A DNA stretch of 64,000 bases from Lactuca virosa (lineage: Eukaryota > Streptophyta > Magnoliopsida > Asterales > Asteraceae), in contig CAKMRJ010000001.1 in NCBI GenBank assembly GCA_928212115.1, positions 188,256,414 through 188,320,413 of the forward strand. The letters are read 5' to 3'. Positions 45,856 through 57,995 of this stretch are shown here, piece by piece. Under the pieces are notes generated by a model. The model was not told where the DNA came from, did not search any database, and was given only the letters and a program-made list of their open reading frames with translations. The first letter of the stretch is position 1. Each line of letters starts with the position of its first letter. Both the position numbers and the translations under genes were made by a program.

Positions 45856-47482
45856 CTCTCAATCTATTAAGCTCAACCTCCAAGGCTTCTATTCTTATTC
45901 GTCTCTCCTCATACTTAAATGTTACCCTGTTAAGTTTATCATTCAGTTTAGAATTACTGATATGAGTCCTTTTTAAGCTATCACTAAAGTCAGAAATCGT
46001 ATAACGTAAATCATCCAATTCAGAATCATAACGTGATGTAGGAATATTAAGAGATTTAAGAATAGAATGTACCTTGTCGACAACCTTCTCGCGTTGGTTC
46101 ACCTTCTCTTTGATTGTCTTCGTGGAAAAACAGCTATCTGAAGAATTTCCAACATCATTTTCATATCCTTTCTATTCCGAACTGCTACTTTGAACCATCA
46201 GACGCCTTCCTTCATAACCTTGCTTTTCGGAATTGACCACAAAACACCTGTCGTGATTCGTTTTTCTTACTTCTTCATCTTCCGAGTAAATGGAATACAC
46301 TTCAACTTGGCCATTGTCACTTTCTTCTTACACCATTAGCACGGGTTTCGCAGTTGATCCATCTTTCTTCCTGATCTCTTTTATCTTGTGAGTATAGTAA
46401 TCCTCGTCTTAAACATTCTCCGTCTTCTCATTCTACTTTCGTAGCATGCACTCCTTTGCGAAATGATTCTTTCCATGACAATAGTTGCAGTCATATCCAG
46501 AATCACCTAGCAATTTTTTATCCTTCTTCTCTTCGTCATTCTGAGAATTCTTGTAACTCTCCTCTCTTTGCTTTTCGTAACTGGAATTTCTCTGCTTGTA
46601 CTTGTTTTGGAAACAAGAAAAATTCTTCTTAAAGAATTTCTTGGGGTTAGACACCATTAGTTCTTTATCTTCCTTTAAGAGTTCATTATCCGAAATATCA
46701 GATTCGGAATCTTCCACAACTGACTTCTTACCTTTAGCAACCAACGCCAAAGATCCAACACTCGAAACAAGCTTCGCTTCTTTAGTAACTTCATCTTCAT
46801 GAGATTTTAGAATACCTACGAGTTTTGCAAAAGAATAGTTTTTGAATTGTTCATGTGCCTTAACAGTAGAAACTATAGACTTCCATTTGGATCTAAGACC
46901 ATTCATGAAAGTTACCTTTTCTTCAATGACTTGTCGCTTAAGATTGTATTTAAGCATTCTCCTTAACAAGTGATTTAAGGGATTGACTGTCTTCTTTAAA
47001 TTCTCATCTTGTTTCTGTACAAAAGATCCAAATTCTGACAAAAGAGTCATCTTCAAAGAATGTTCCAAGTCAGCATCACCTGACTACAGTTCCTTCAGTC
47101 TATCCCAAATTCCTTTTTCAACGTCACATGAACTAACAAGACGGAATATGTCAGGAGGAAGAGTAAATCGAATGATTCTCATTGCCTTTAAATTACACAT
47201 CAGCTTATCCTTCTCATCCTGTGGAATGTTGGTGTGTTCGATAATGAGTGCATTATATTCAACCTAAGTTTTGATGTCTTTTCTGGTACACGAATACGTG
47301 TATGTTTCAGTCGTCATTGCATGCCATATGATAGATCCATGTTCTTCGATTCCCAACACGTAATCTTCAAAGTCAAGAGCCCAGACCTCATAATCTTCTA
47401 GAAAGAGGATATGAATCTTTGTTGTTGATCCAATGTTGCTTTGGAGGTTGAATGAGAGAGAGTGAGGATCATCGTCAGGCAT
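45836..47482 (-). pseudogene. gag: E2 Gag with coiled-coil extension
   Basis: A single frame from ATG at 47482 with stops at 47264-47266 (TAG), 47084-47086 (TAG) and then TAG 46433-46435 just after the zinc knuckle CNYCHGKNHFAKEC. The knuckle-to-stop distance is four codons. The N-terminus has DYEVWALDFEDYVLG, the middle VTFMNGLRSKWKSIVS, both usual for copia gag. After the knuckle stop the same frame continues, with a few more stops, into a coiled-coil segment (45836-46102) ending EALEVELNRLRDDI. Confidence 0.85.
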
Positions 47483-47686
47483 ATTAACAAGAATTCAATG
47501 AAACAAAATATAGAATCGGATGTGTAAACTTGAATCTAGTTCAAGGGAAAACGAGAAATCTAGATCTGAGATCTATAATCGATTGAAATGATTGAAATAA
47601 CAAGAACAGATTTGAGAAAATTGTAAAACCCTAATGAAAAACCCTTTACTCGACAGAAGAATTGCGAATTGATTACACTATCTCCC

Positions 47687-47698
47687 GCTCTGATACCA
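47687..47698 (-). other. E2 primer binding site (tRNA-iMet)
   Basis: Minus-strand TGGTATCAGAGC, two bases from the 5' LTR. Confidence 0.92.
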
Positions 47699-47700
47699 AT

Positions 47701-47997
47701 TATGAGAAACAATAAAAGATTGACAGATTCTATATTATGTAATGAGTCAATGACAAGAAACAACAATGATTGAAAAGGAGTTGAATGATTGTATTAGTCA
47801 CAGATCTAAAACAGTTCTTGGAGGCGGAACTATTCTGCAAGACTTGGTAGCAAAATGTAACCCTAAATGGTACATGCATGCTATATATAGAAAATATAAG
47901 ATACTTATTCCGAACATGGACAGACGCATTTTAGAATCGGGATTAAACAGTATATCCAAAATTAAACATTTGACACAACACAAAACTAGACTTAAGA
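47701..47997 (-). repeat. E2 right LTR (5' LTR)
   Basis: Aligns with 35444-35740. The outer dinucleotides are both mutated: TG to TA at 47701 and CA to GA at 47997. The exact AATGG target repeat confirms these edges. Confidence 0.92.
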
Positions 47998-48002
47998 AAT
48001 GG

Positions 48003-49968
48003 AACTCTCAGAATCATATTAGATTAGTATACAAAGTATTCGATAGCTGTAATCCATAAGTTGTGTTTTCATACACTAGACTTGTGACCAGCAATTGGCT
48101 GCTACAATGCACTCTTCCTGTACGGTGGAGAGTGAGACGTAGGTTTGCTTTCATGATGACCAGCTCACCAGTCTTCCACCGAGGAATTGGCATCCTCCTA
48201 AAGTGCTCTTGCGGTCTAATCGGCACCCCACGTGTTCTATATCTGTAAAATCTTGCAGACTGAAATCGTTCCTAGATGGGTACCAAAGGCCTAAAGCTTT
48301 GTTCCCTTTGAGGTATCTAACAATATGTTAGACTGCATTTAGATGAGACACCTTGGGACCAGCTTGTTATCTGGCACACAAACCCGTTCCAAAGACAGTA
48401 TTCGATCTACTTGCGGTCAGTTACAATTAAGAACCAATCATTCGTTGGTATTCTTTTTGGTCAACTGACTCTCCAATGGGATCTACGGTGATCCTGTAAT
48501 CAAAATTCGTAAGGACCTTTGCTGAAGAACGGTTATCCAATGAATATTTCTTTAGTAATTTTGTGGTATACTTTCTTGATGAATGAAGATTCTTTCTGGG
48601 ACTTGCTTGATTTGAATACCAAGAAAGAAATTAATTTCACAATTCATGCTCATTTGGAACTTGTTGGTCATGAGATTAGCAAAGTTATCTACCATAACTT
48701 GATTAGTTGAACTGAAAATAATGTCATCTATATAGATTTGTACAAGCATCAAATGCTTTTCAATCGAACATCGAAAGAGGGTAGGATCAATGAACCCATG
48801 CTTATATCCACACTCAACAAAAAATGTAGAAATAGTTTTTATACCTAGCCATGGGTTCCTTCTTCAAGCCATACAAAACTTTCTCCAACTTATAACAATA
48901 ATGAGGAAGATCAAGATTCTCAATACCTGGAGGTTGCTGTAAGTATACCTCTTATTTAAGTTCGCCATTGAGGAATGCACTTTTTACATCCATCTGATGT
49001 ACTTTTACATTTTTGTGCACCACATGCACTAAGAAGATGCGTATAGCCTCTAGCCTTGCAACTGGAGCATATGTTTCGTCATAGTCAATTCCTTCCAATT
49101 AACTGTAACCTTTTGCTATAATTTGAGCTTTGTTTCTTATTACCACACATGTATCATCTAATTTATTGTGAAAAGCCCATCAACTTCCAACTACGGTATG
49201 TCCCTTTGGCTTCGGGAACAGTTTCCAAACTTTTTTTCCCTCGAAGTCCAAAAGTGCCCCTTACAGTGCACAAATCCAGTCATGATCCAGGAGAGCGTCT
49301 TTGATGGTTATGGGTTTAGTAGATGACATGAATGTTACATAGTGATAGTGTTTGGTTAGGTATTCGGATGATCAAGTTATAATACCAGTAGAAGGACTTC
49401 CTATTTTTTGGCCTGGTGGATGATCTCTTGTCCATATGTGTACACATGATTGATGATGTTCGACCGTTACATTGGATGGAATGTCTTCAACCTTGGGAGG
49501 CATTTTTCTTTGAACGTCTTGAACTTGTCCCACCTCGATTTGTGAACATCCCACATATAGAACTTGAACCGTAGGAATTAAAACAATTGGTAGTCCAGCT
49601 GTTGATGAAGGTTCCCCCCCCCTGCGAAGTTTATGTTTCTCCCTGGATTGAAGCAGTGGGAATTATTGGAATTTCATCTCCTGTTTCTATTTCTTCAACA
49701 TCTTCTTTGGATTCTCTGACTCTTCAGAGACGTGTGATTGATTGTGAATATTTGGAACACCTTATTCTAAGATTGGAACTTTAATGGTTGTGACAATTTG
49801 TGAATTCGAGGTTATGCTTTCCCCCTCAACCAATGAAGTGGAACATACATGCAAGAAATCATCAGTGATGGGTGGTCCAGAGTCTCCAGTGTGTTGAAGT
49901 TGTGCAGTAAGTGAGACTAAAATTTTGGATAGTCTCGCATTCCCATAGGATCAAAAAGAGTATCATAA
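48003..49968 (-). pseudogene. pol: E3 RNase H, RT and integrase C-terminal remnant
   Basis: Continues E3 on the right of E2. 48552-48752 has an intact RT box in VQIYIDDIIFSSTN. Upstream, in other frames, are the usual KSAFLNG-type and [14 protein letters not shown] neighbourhoods, with stops. 49372-49554 is the linker between integrase and RT. The last recognisable phrase, near 49933-49962, reads YDTLFDP, as in E1 (FDTLFGP). Beyond 49969 the sequence changes to gypsy. The integrase core, protease, gag and 5' LTR of E3 are absent from the window. Confidence 0.82.
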
Positions 49969-50056
49969 TTAAGTGGGAGAGAATTGTGTGATCATTATCT
50001 AGATCTATTTACAGTTGAGGACTTCGAGGGTGAATCTAGTTTAAGTGGGGGAGAAT
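49969..50056 (+). other. G6 internal end with duplicated polypurine-like tract
   Basis: TTAAGTGGGGGAGAATTG at 50041-50058 is a typical gypsy polypurine tract plus LTR start on the plus strand. An almost identical TTAAGTGGGAGAGAATTG lies at 49969-49986, exactly where E3 stops. GACTTCGAGGGTGAA between them resembles the last bases before the tract in chromoviruses. Confidence 0.6.
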
Positions 50057-50554
50057 TGTAACACTCGGTCCTTGCAGGAAGAAGAAAATTTTGGAACCAC
50101 TTGGGAGCTCAAATTAGCTTGGATCAAGAAATTTCATTCCCTCAGCCATCTCCTAAAGGTGACACGTAGAGCCGGTATTTGGATCAGTGATCAGTTCAGC
50201 TATCTTCTAGACTTTGAGGTGAATTTTCCTTACTGTACAAATAGGTCGAAGGCACCAATGTAGGCGCAGTAGATTCAGTTATGTATCCTTGTGTATATGA
50301 TGTTGCTATGTTGTAGTGATCTATTAGATTGGTAAATTTGTATGATTAACTGTACTTTTTGGTTATTGTTTATCTGTTCCATATTTCGACATAGTGTGGT
50401 TGGGTTGAGGCATTATTGCTCAATGTTGTAAGCCAGTAGACCTGGGGCAAACCAGTCCGATAACTGTGGGTCGGGGCAATCCATTCCGATGACTGTGGGC
50501 CGGGGGTAATCCAGTCTGATGATTGTGGACCCGAGGGTAATCTAGTCTGATGAC
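50057..50554 (+). repeat. G6 LTR, 5' part, cut by E4
   Basis: Begins TGTAACACTCGG after the polypurine tract, so it is the 3' LTR of a plus-oriented gypsy element. 50431-50554 holds about four copies of a unit near 38 bases (GGCAATCCAGTCCGATGACT). E4 interrupts the last copy, so the rest of the LTR would lie past E4. Confidence 0.65.
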
Positions 50555-50850
50555 TGTGATGAACTATTAAATCGAGTACTAAATGTAGAATCAGAGTAAC
50601 GAGAATTAAGAACACCGAGAGTAAATAATATCTTGTTTCAGCTCAATTATGCTTCACGATTACAAAGAGAGAATAGACAAGACAGACTCCCAAAACTCTT
50701 ATCTAACTCTAAGTAACATTTCCTATTTATAAGAAAACAGTAAAACATACAAAAAATTACAAAGGACTAAGCTTTCTAGTTTCGACACAAAATGCCTTTG
50801 TAAAATAACATTACATTTCGACACCTTACAATATAATTTCGACCCTTACA
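50555..50850 (-). repeat. E4 left LTR (3' LTR)
   Basis: About 296 bases, from TGTGATGAAC to GACCCTTACA. The start is set by analogy with TGTGAGAA of E1 and E2 and is ambiguous by a few bases because the target repeat also ends in TGTG. TATA box at 50724-50733 (minus CTTATAAATA). Three TTTCGAC words lie upstream of it. Confidence 0.78.
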
Positions 50851-50862
50851 ATCTCCCCCTTT
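50851..50862 (-). other. E4 polypurine tract
   Basis: Minus-strand AAAGGGGGAGAT directly at the LTR. Confidence 0.92.
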
Positions 50863-50878
50863 GTAAGCAGTGTCGAAA

Positions 50879-53800
50879 TCAGTTGATCAAAACTTGAGCA
50901 GCCAAGTGTAATGTTCTTCGAATCTCAGCATACCAATTCATCACCTTCTTTTGTTCCGCCTTATCTCCATCATTATTCTTCTTACAATTATTCATACGAA
51001 CAATTAAGTTCGTAGACTGAGCAGTAGTATATCTTTCAATTTCGCTTGTTTGAAAAAAGAACTTCGATGGTTTTCCCTTCTTATTCTTCCCAACAAAAAC
51101 TATACCAAAAGGCTTCAAACATATTTCACCATCCACATACTTCTTCATCTGAGCTTCACTCATTGCCTTGATTTTAGGAGCAACAACTTCCTTTTCCATT
51201 GTAGCAGCCAACTCAACGTTTGTCATAGCAAGACAATCATAGTAATTGTCTATGAAAAGTTTTATATGACCTAGACCCAATTTCAACACATCCTTGCTTG
51301 TGTTTTGGAGTTTAGAAGCATCCAAATCCTTGAGTATATATGCAACTTGAATCAAATCATTCAAGTTCATCAAAGGAAAATCAGCAATGGAAAATTCGAA
51401 AGTTTCTTTGTTTGCCCTCACTACATGATATCGAAAATTCTGAAGCATATTTTCGAACATTTCCCCTTTCGATATGCCAAGTACTCGAACAATTTTCACC
51501 AGTGACCAAACCTCTTCTTGTTCCTTCGCCAACACTGCATGGAATCTCAGCTTCATGTGAGAAAAATCATCCTTGTTCTCAAATCTGTTCACAGCCTTGT
51601 ATTGAGCAGTGAGAAACATCATCTCATTGATAGGAAAATCAAGCTGATTCATATCTGAGTTCTCAATTGCATAACTCTTTCTTGGCTTTTTCTCGAATTC
51701 ATACATTTCGTTGTATGCAACTCTTGCGTTAATGTTTTCATAACTGTGCAATTTTATTGGATCACCTTTGTTTATTGTAGGTGGATCACTTGCACGAAGC
51801 ATCAAAATACTCTAAATATGACGCTGCTTCTCCATCCCCGCTTCAATTTCTGCCTTTCTTTCTTCTTTCGATGTTTCAAGAAGAATTGGTTTCCCTTTGT
51901 CTGAAGTTTTTGTTGTTTGCTTGGGTTTCAAACTACTTCGCTCTTTAACAGTTGACCCAATTACAATGCCTTTTGAGATTGGCCTTGTAGTAACAACAGT
52001 TGATATTACGGGTTCGGCTTGCGAAATTATTGGTTTTGAACTGGGAATGTGAGTTGTAAAAACTTTGCCAACTACTTTCACTTCTTCATTTGTAATTCCG
52101 GATGCACCTTCTCCTTTACCAACATTCACCTTTTCTCCCCCTTGCACCCCTGTAACAACAGGTGGGGCATTCGTTGGTAAGATAGTAGTAAACTGAGACA
52201 AGGGAGGCAACATCTTTTGAATTACAGCTTTGAAATAACAAAACTTTTGATCAATAAAATCAGGAGTAAAAAGGGATGAGGAACTAGGTTTCGAAACAAT
52301 TCCCTTCAATTCTTCAAGAAGAGAAGTAACTTTTTCAAAACTTATAACAGCGGCTGTTGCTTTCTCATCAACTTTATAATCAAAGGATTGATGAGTTTTA
52401 ACGAATGTTATAACAGCATCTGCGATAAGATCAACTTTCTCAAGAAGATAAGAGTATTTGGTATCCATCTCATGAAGCTCTTTGGATACATCAATCTTCA
52501 GTTCTTCAATCTTGTGATTGACATTCTCACGAACCGTTTTAACATCTTGTACAAAAAGAACATGGCGTTCCTTTGCAATCCGTTTCAAATCCTTGAGTTC
52601 ATCATTAAACGTCGAAGAGGCAGAATTGACTCGCAACTCGTTACATTTATCCATGGAATCAAGCTTCTCGAAAAGACGAGATTCAGATTCATTAATCAGC
52701 TACTCCACTTTCTTGAACAACCGAACTTCTTGAGCTTTAAGCATCACATCAATTTCAATACTTGAGACAGAATTCTTACCCCCTGCATCTGCTTGGGATT
52801 GAAGTACTGAATTGAGCTTTTTGTTTAGAATCTTGAACTGCTTCCCAGACATCAACATATGATATGGGATATCTTCTTCTTTGGGATCAAATTCCGAATC
52901 AGAAAATGAACCACCACACCCTCCATCATCAGTATCATCATTGTTAAGAGGTTTTGGTGGGTCAGTGGATTGGGATGAAAAGAGAGAAGTGATGGGATGA
53001 TCAATGATCATTTCAAAAAGTAGGAGAATGAGTGGTTGGAGCAATAGAACTGATTACTGGTGCTAAAGAAGTATTGGTTTGAAAAGTGACAGGTTCAAGA
53101 ATTCCTTGAGAAACAACAATATGTTCATCATTCGAAACTCCTTCACCCATATTGACATTTACATCCATATTAGATACGTGTGTAGAAATGCCTGAGGTTC
53201 GAACCTCCTCATAGAATGATTCAGTTAACGAAACCTCGTGTGGTATGTTCGAAGTCTTCATAGGAATCGACACTTGAGTGGATGCACCAAAAATAGTAGA
53301 TGTGTCTACTATCGAAGTGTCCACGGAGCTACTTACAATTCCTGTCATTTCGAAAGTTGACTTGGCAGGTGAGTTCTATGGAGAGGAAGGATTACCAAGT
53401 GGAGAATCAAGAACAATTTCTTCGTCTTCATCAACCTGAAGAATCAACTTTCGCTTCTTTGGCTTCTTGGTATTGCTAGAGATATGCTTGGCAACATCCT
53501 CAGCCCTGCGCTTCTTTGATGATGGCGATACAGGCATAGGAACTCCACGAAGAACAACACCTTTTCTTGTGACATGGGGATTCCGAATCATTGATGGTGA
53601 AAACCTAGATGACCTCTCAGGAGATGTTTTGGGTTTATAAGACATCTTTTTGATACGCTTTAAGACACCAGACTTTGTGGGAATTAGCTGCTTGGTAGAA
53701 TCAGGTTGCGTAGTAACCTGAGATTTCTCAGACTTCTTCGAAACTTTCACCACCTCTGCAGGCTGTTTCTTTGGTGACTTAGAAACAGTTGTGTCTTTAT
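50879..53800 (-). pseudogene. E4 extra (env-position) frame, 5'-truncated
   Basis: Pieces 53376-53800, 53013-53348, 52700-53044, 51812-52654 (280 codons) and 50879-51805 (308 codons). The last three are in one frame, broken only by TAG at 52700-52702 and TAG at 51812-51814. Two more breaks: TAG at 53376-53378 and a frameshift near 53030. Order of parts: a lysine-rich stretch (SSKKRRAEDVAKH, KKPKKRKL), serine/acidic linker, a long coiled coil (MDKCNELRVN to about LVEKVDLI), and a C-terminal domain with SIADFPLMNLND (51356-51385) and MNWYAEIRRTL. Stop TGA 50879-50881 is 16 bases before the polypurine tract. The N-terminal globular domain of E1 and E2 is deleted. No membrane span seen. Confidence 0.8.
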
Positions 53801-54573
53801 CAAGAAAGAAGTTAAAGTTCCATACCATGCTCTCGGTGCTTGTTTTAACCCATAAACAGCCTTCTCTAAAATATAGCAATGATTAGGATATTCATCATTT
53901 ACAAAACCTGGAGGTTGTTCCACATACACTGTCTCTTCGAGTTCTCCATTCAAAAATGCACATTTCACATCCATTTGATAAACATCAAAATCATTATGAG
54001 CGGCATAGGCCAAAAATATTCGAACTGCCTCAAGTCTTGCGACAGGGGCGAAGTTTTCTTCATAGTCTATTCCTTCTTATTGTGAATAACCTTTTACTAC
54101 AAGCCTAGATTTATTTCGAACAATATTACCATCTTTGTTTGTTTTATGATTGAAAATCCATTTTAACCCAACTATCGAAACGTCTTTTGGCTTAGGAATT
54201 AATCTCCAAACCATGTTTCTTTCGAATTCAACCAATTCAGATTGCATTGCAACAACCCAATCTAAGTGTTCCATTGCAACCTTTACTGTTTTTGGTTCAA
54301 TTTTCGAAATAAAAACGTTAAACATGCAAAATTCCTGATGAACATTAAGTACCTCATTCTTTGCATGACGTTGAGCTCTCGTTAACACACCGTCTTGTGG
54401 ATTTCCAAGAACTTGTTCCTTTGGATGATTTCTTGTCCATTTATCTAATGGTGGATATGCTAGATCAAAATCCAATGGTGCATCTTCGAACATTTCGTCA
54501 TTTTCAGATCCTGCGACAGAAACATTGTCATTTAAATCATGAAAATTTTCATTATGATCACTATTCGACATAA
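53800..54573 (-). pseudogene. pol: E4 reverse transcriptase, N-terminal half only
   Basis: Pieces 54077-54571 and 53747-54013 in one frame, split by TAA or similar near 54077. [37 protein letters not shown] and [17 protein letters not shown] are clear RT landmarks. At about 53800 RT stops and the extra frame begins. The YVDD box and all of RNase H are missing. Confidence 0.88.
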
Positions 54574-55805
54574 TTAAATCATTTTGCTCCCCTCAATAGG
54601 ATGCTCCCCATCAATAGGATGCTCCAATCTCCTATACTCCCCCTCGAAAGAATGCTCCCCCTCAACCTGAGTTGTCGTATTCAAGTGCTCCCCCTCCACT
54701 AGAGCATTTAGCATGCTTTCGCCAGTTCTTGGAGAATTCGATGTTGAATTCAAGTCTAAAGCATCTTGGATTAATTTCGAATCGTCAGAATGCTTTGAAG
54801 CTTCAAGTATGTGATTATCAGTTGCATTAACTTCAGCATCAGCATCCAAATCTGGAGTACCAAATATTAAATCATAATCAAAATCTGTCGAATTTGAAAT
54901 TTCAGACTCAACATTTGATTCATTAAGAATTGGTTTGTGATGAAAACATTTTTCGACTTGTTTAACATAATAATCATCAAAGGTTAGATTAAATGTTTCT
55001 TCCACTTTGTGTGTCCGTTTATTCAAAACTCGATATGCAACCGAATTATGAGAATATCCCAAGAAAATTCCTTCGTCAGCTTTGGATTGGAATTTCGAAA
55101 GATTATCCTTGAGATTCATGATAAAACACCTGTAACCAAAAACATGAAAGAATTTGACATTAGGTTTTCGGTTATTAAGAATTTCATAAGGAGTAATGTT
55201 AAAACGACGATGAATAAACGATCTGTTTTGAGTAAAACATGCAGTGGAAACAGCTTCAGCCCAAAGATATTGAGGAAGATTCGCATATGTAAGCATTGTT
55301 TGTGCTGCTTCACAGAGAGAACGATTTCTTCTCTCAACCACTCCATTCTGCTGAGGTGTATATGGTGAAGAGAAATTATGTGAAATCCCTTGATCAACTA
55401 AAAATGAATCAAGAAAGTTATTCTTAAATTCAGAACCATTGTCACTTTTGAGTTTTTGAACTTTCTTCTTTAAGCTAATCTCTATCTTCTTGATAAAGTT
55501 GATCATTACTTGAGCAACCTCATCTTTTAACCTGAGAAAATAAACCCAAGTAAATCATGAAAAATCATCAACAATAACTAAAATGTACCGTTTCTTGTTT
55601 AGTGTCTCAACAGTCAATGGTCCACATAAGTCAATGTGAAGTAATTCCAACGGTTCAACAATTTTGGAATCAATAACCACAGGATGACCTTTGCGATGTT
55701 GTTTTCCTTGTTCACATGCTGCACATAAAGTATCATTATCAAATTTTAACACAGGAAAACCTCGGACAAGATCATCAACCACCAATTTGTTGATATTTCA
55801 AAAAT
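54574..55805 (-). pseudogene. pol: E4 integrase
   Basis: Pieces 55555-55785 and 54574-55506 share a frame, broken by a TGA at the DDFS-FTW position (near 55553). HIDLCGP, SDNGSEFKNN and QQNGVVERRNRS give all three catalytic acids. ACFTQNRSFIHRRFN, TPYEILNNRKP and VFGYRCFI mark the C-terminal part, then an acidic linker. This is the best-preserved integrase of the window. Confidence 0.9.
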
Positions 55806-56084
55806 TCAATTAAGAGTGTCTTCGATGCCAAAGCCAGCTAACATCAGCTGAAGCTTTCGAGAGTAAACACACTGAGGGTTTTCCAACGATTGGTTTGATA
55901 TCAAGAGTAAACATGTCCCCATATCGTTTGGATTTGAGCAAAACTTCTTTAGTGTTAACAATAGAAATGATGCTTCCTGCTTCGTTAAACACCACTTGAT
56001 TGCCAGTGCCCACAACAAGTTCTGAAACACTTATCAAGTTATGTTGAAGACCTTCGATATATGCGACTCTCTTAACAATAAACT
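55806..56084 (-). pseudogene. pol: E4 pre-integrase region, left of G2
   Basis: LISVSELVVGTGNQVVFNE and WLWHRRHS-like sequence in two frames (55806-56037). Upstream 56038-56084 reads VAYIEGLQHN. The frame then meets the solo LTR G2 and resumes at 58325. Confidence 0.8.
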
Positions 56085-56141
56085 TGTAGCACCCGATTCC
56101 TGGTACGTATTTAATTTCATGAAATGTTGCAATTTACTCTG

Positions 56142-56243
56142 AGACTCGGGGAGTTGGAGGCCCAACTCGTCGAGTAGACTCGACTGGCGATCGGGGGTTT
56201 AAGTGACCTACTCGTCGAGTCGGAAGACCGACTCGACGAGTAG
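56142..56243. promoter_or_regulatory. ACTCG-CGAGT dyad array upstream of G2 TATA
   Basis: Dyads at 56142-56156, 56164-56174, 56209-56220 and 56229-56243 (for example GACTCGACGAGTAGG). The last ends 42 bases before the TATA box. A second group of at least eight copies lies at 56844-57230, in the leader. Confidence 0.7.
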
Positions 56244-56284
56244 GAGCTGTCTGGACAAAACCCTAATATTTAGGGTTTGAACCC

Positions 56285-56292
56285 TATTTAAA
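56285..56292 (+). promoter_or_regulatory. TATA box of G2
   Basis: TATTTAAA, 200 bases from the LTR start. Confidence 0.7.
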
Positions 56293-57594
56293 CACTTTAT
56301 CTCGTCCCAACCCAGCCTCCATCACCCTCCCAACTCAGAGAAACCCTAGTTTGAAACCCTAAACCATTCTTGAGTGATTTTGAGCTCTTTTGTGCCTTTT
56401 GTGTGTGCTTGAAGTTGAAGGGGAAGAAGAGAGCTTAGGAGATCAAGAGGAAGCTAGTAGATCCAGAGGTTTTGCTTCATTCTCATTCCATTCAAGGTAA
56501 AAAGCTTGAACCCTGACCATCTATTTCCTAGATCTTGTTTTTGGGCTATTTCTCTACCTTTTCTAAGCTTTTGAGAGGCTATGCTCAGATTTTCTTGTAT
56601 ATGTGGGTTTGTGCTTCAGATCTGCAACCATTGCGGCTTCCCATGGCATATAGGTGCCAACTCTATGGCCATGGGAGACCCATGCATCATTTAAACCCCA
56701 TTTATAGCCTTTTGAGCCAAAAACCCCATGCATAGACATCAAGTTCATAGCTTTACATATAAAAGGGACCCTAGGAGGTCAGATCTATGATTGGGATGCA
56801 TTAAGACCTACTGAAATCGACTGTATAATCTTGAACGAAGAGGGACTCGGCGAGTAGGGACGCTTTTTCCCCCAAAACGTCTTCTGGAAATGGTTTGGGT
56901 TGAGTGGAAGGAACACTCAGCCTGCTAGGGGTTGTTTTGGACCTGGAAATCATGGGACTCGAAGAGTGTATGAACAGAATCGGCGAGTCCAAGGCAATCT
57001 CCCAACTTATGAAGACGAACTCGGCGAGTCAAAGACTGAACATCTTCTTATGGATGAAGATGAACTCGGCGAGTTCAAGAACGAACTCGGCGAGTCGGTT
57101 GAAGATTTGTCCGATGTGTTGTTCAAGGCGAACTCGTCGAGCTCTTGCTAGACTCAACGGGTAGGTACGGGATTAAGACATATCGTGATTATGGGGACTC
57201 GACGAGTTGGCGGGCCAACTCGGCGAGTCGAGTCAACCAGATGTTGACTTTGACCAAAAGTTGACTTTGACAATGGATTTGACTTGGACGTTTACTGGGA
57301 TTGAGTGACCCTTGTAAGGGTTATGAGTATGAGTTGATAACATAGAAGAGTTGTCGTGTAGGGACTAAGGAGTCGGGGAGAGTCGATTTCCACATCAAGA
57401 TCAGTGCAGACACTGCGCGACCACGAGGTGAGTTACCTTCCAGTAGCGGTGGGTCTACGGCCACAATGCCGGCCGACCAATATGAGTTGTATGTTAGATG
57501 ATTGTCTTTGTGATATTCATCTAGTTTTGCTACTACCTGATATGTTTATGTGCTAGCATGATATGTTATATGTGATAGTGGTAGTAAGGGGGAA

Positions 57595-57995
57595 TAGTCC
57601 CCAAGTTCGGTCGTTAGGACCGAAGGGTAGGCCGGGCACCCCAGAATTTCATGATAGTATGTTTCTGTTATGATATTATGTGGTAGTAGTAGGGGGTGAA
57701 ATAGTCCTCGTATATCGGTCGTTAGGACCGGCGGGTAAGTCAAGCACCCCAGAATGGCTTGACCTGGGTAGTTAGGCGCCCCAGAATTGCCTGACAGTAT
57801 ATGTGTGTTATATTATTGCGTGGTAGCGGTAGGGGGTTAAATAGTCCCCGGTAGTCGGGTGAAATAGACCGACGGGTAAGTCAAGCACCCCATAATGGCT
57901 TGACGTGGGTAAGTCAAGCACCCCAGAATGGCTTGACCTGGGTAAGTCAAGCACCCCAGAATGGCTTGACTTGGGTAGTCAGGCACCCCAGAATT
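57595..57995. repeat. Tandem hairpin repeats in G2
   Basis: Repeats of GTAAGTCAAGCACCCCAGAA followed by TGGCTTGACCTGG, about five close copies between 57736 and 57990, plus weaker ones from 57595. Each copy holds arms GTCAAGC and GCTTGAC that can pair. Confidence 0.88.

Larger units (their letters stand above)
35444..47997 (-). mobile_element. E2: 12.6-kb Sirevirus-like copia element inside E3
   Basis: LTRs 35444-35740 and 47701-47997, target duplication AATGG exact at 35439-35443 and 47998-48002. tRNA-iMet primer site at 47687-47698. The order is as in E1: gag with CCHC knuckle, linker, protease, integrase, RT, RNase H, a 1.7-kb spacer, the extra frame and the polypurine tract. LTRs differ at about 30 of 297 positions by eye (about 10 percent), so E2 is older than E1. 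All frames carry stops or shifts. Confidence 0.92.

Noticed and set aside
57595..57995. CRISPR-like regular repeats
   Set aside because: The units are nearly contiguous, without unique spacers, lie in a plant LTR and have no associated genes.
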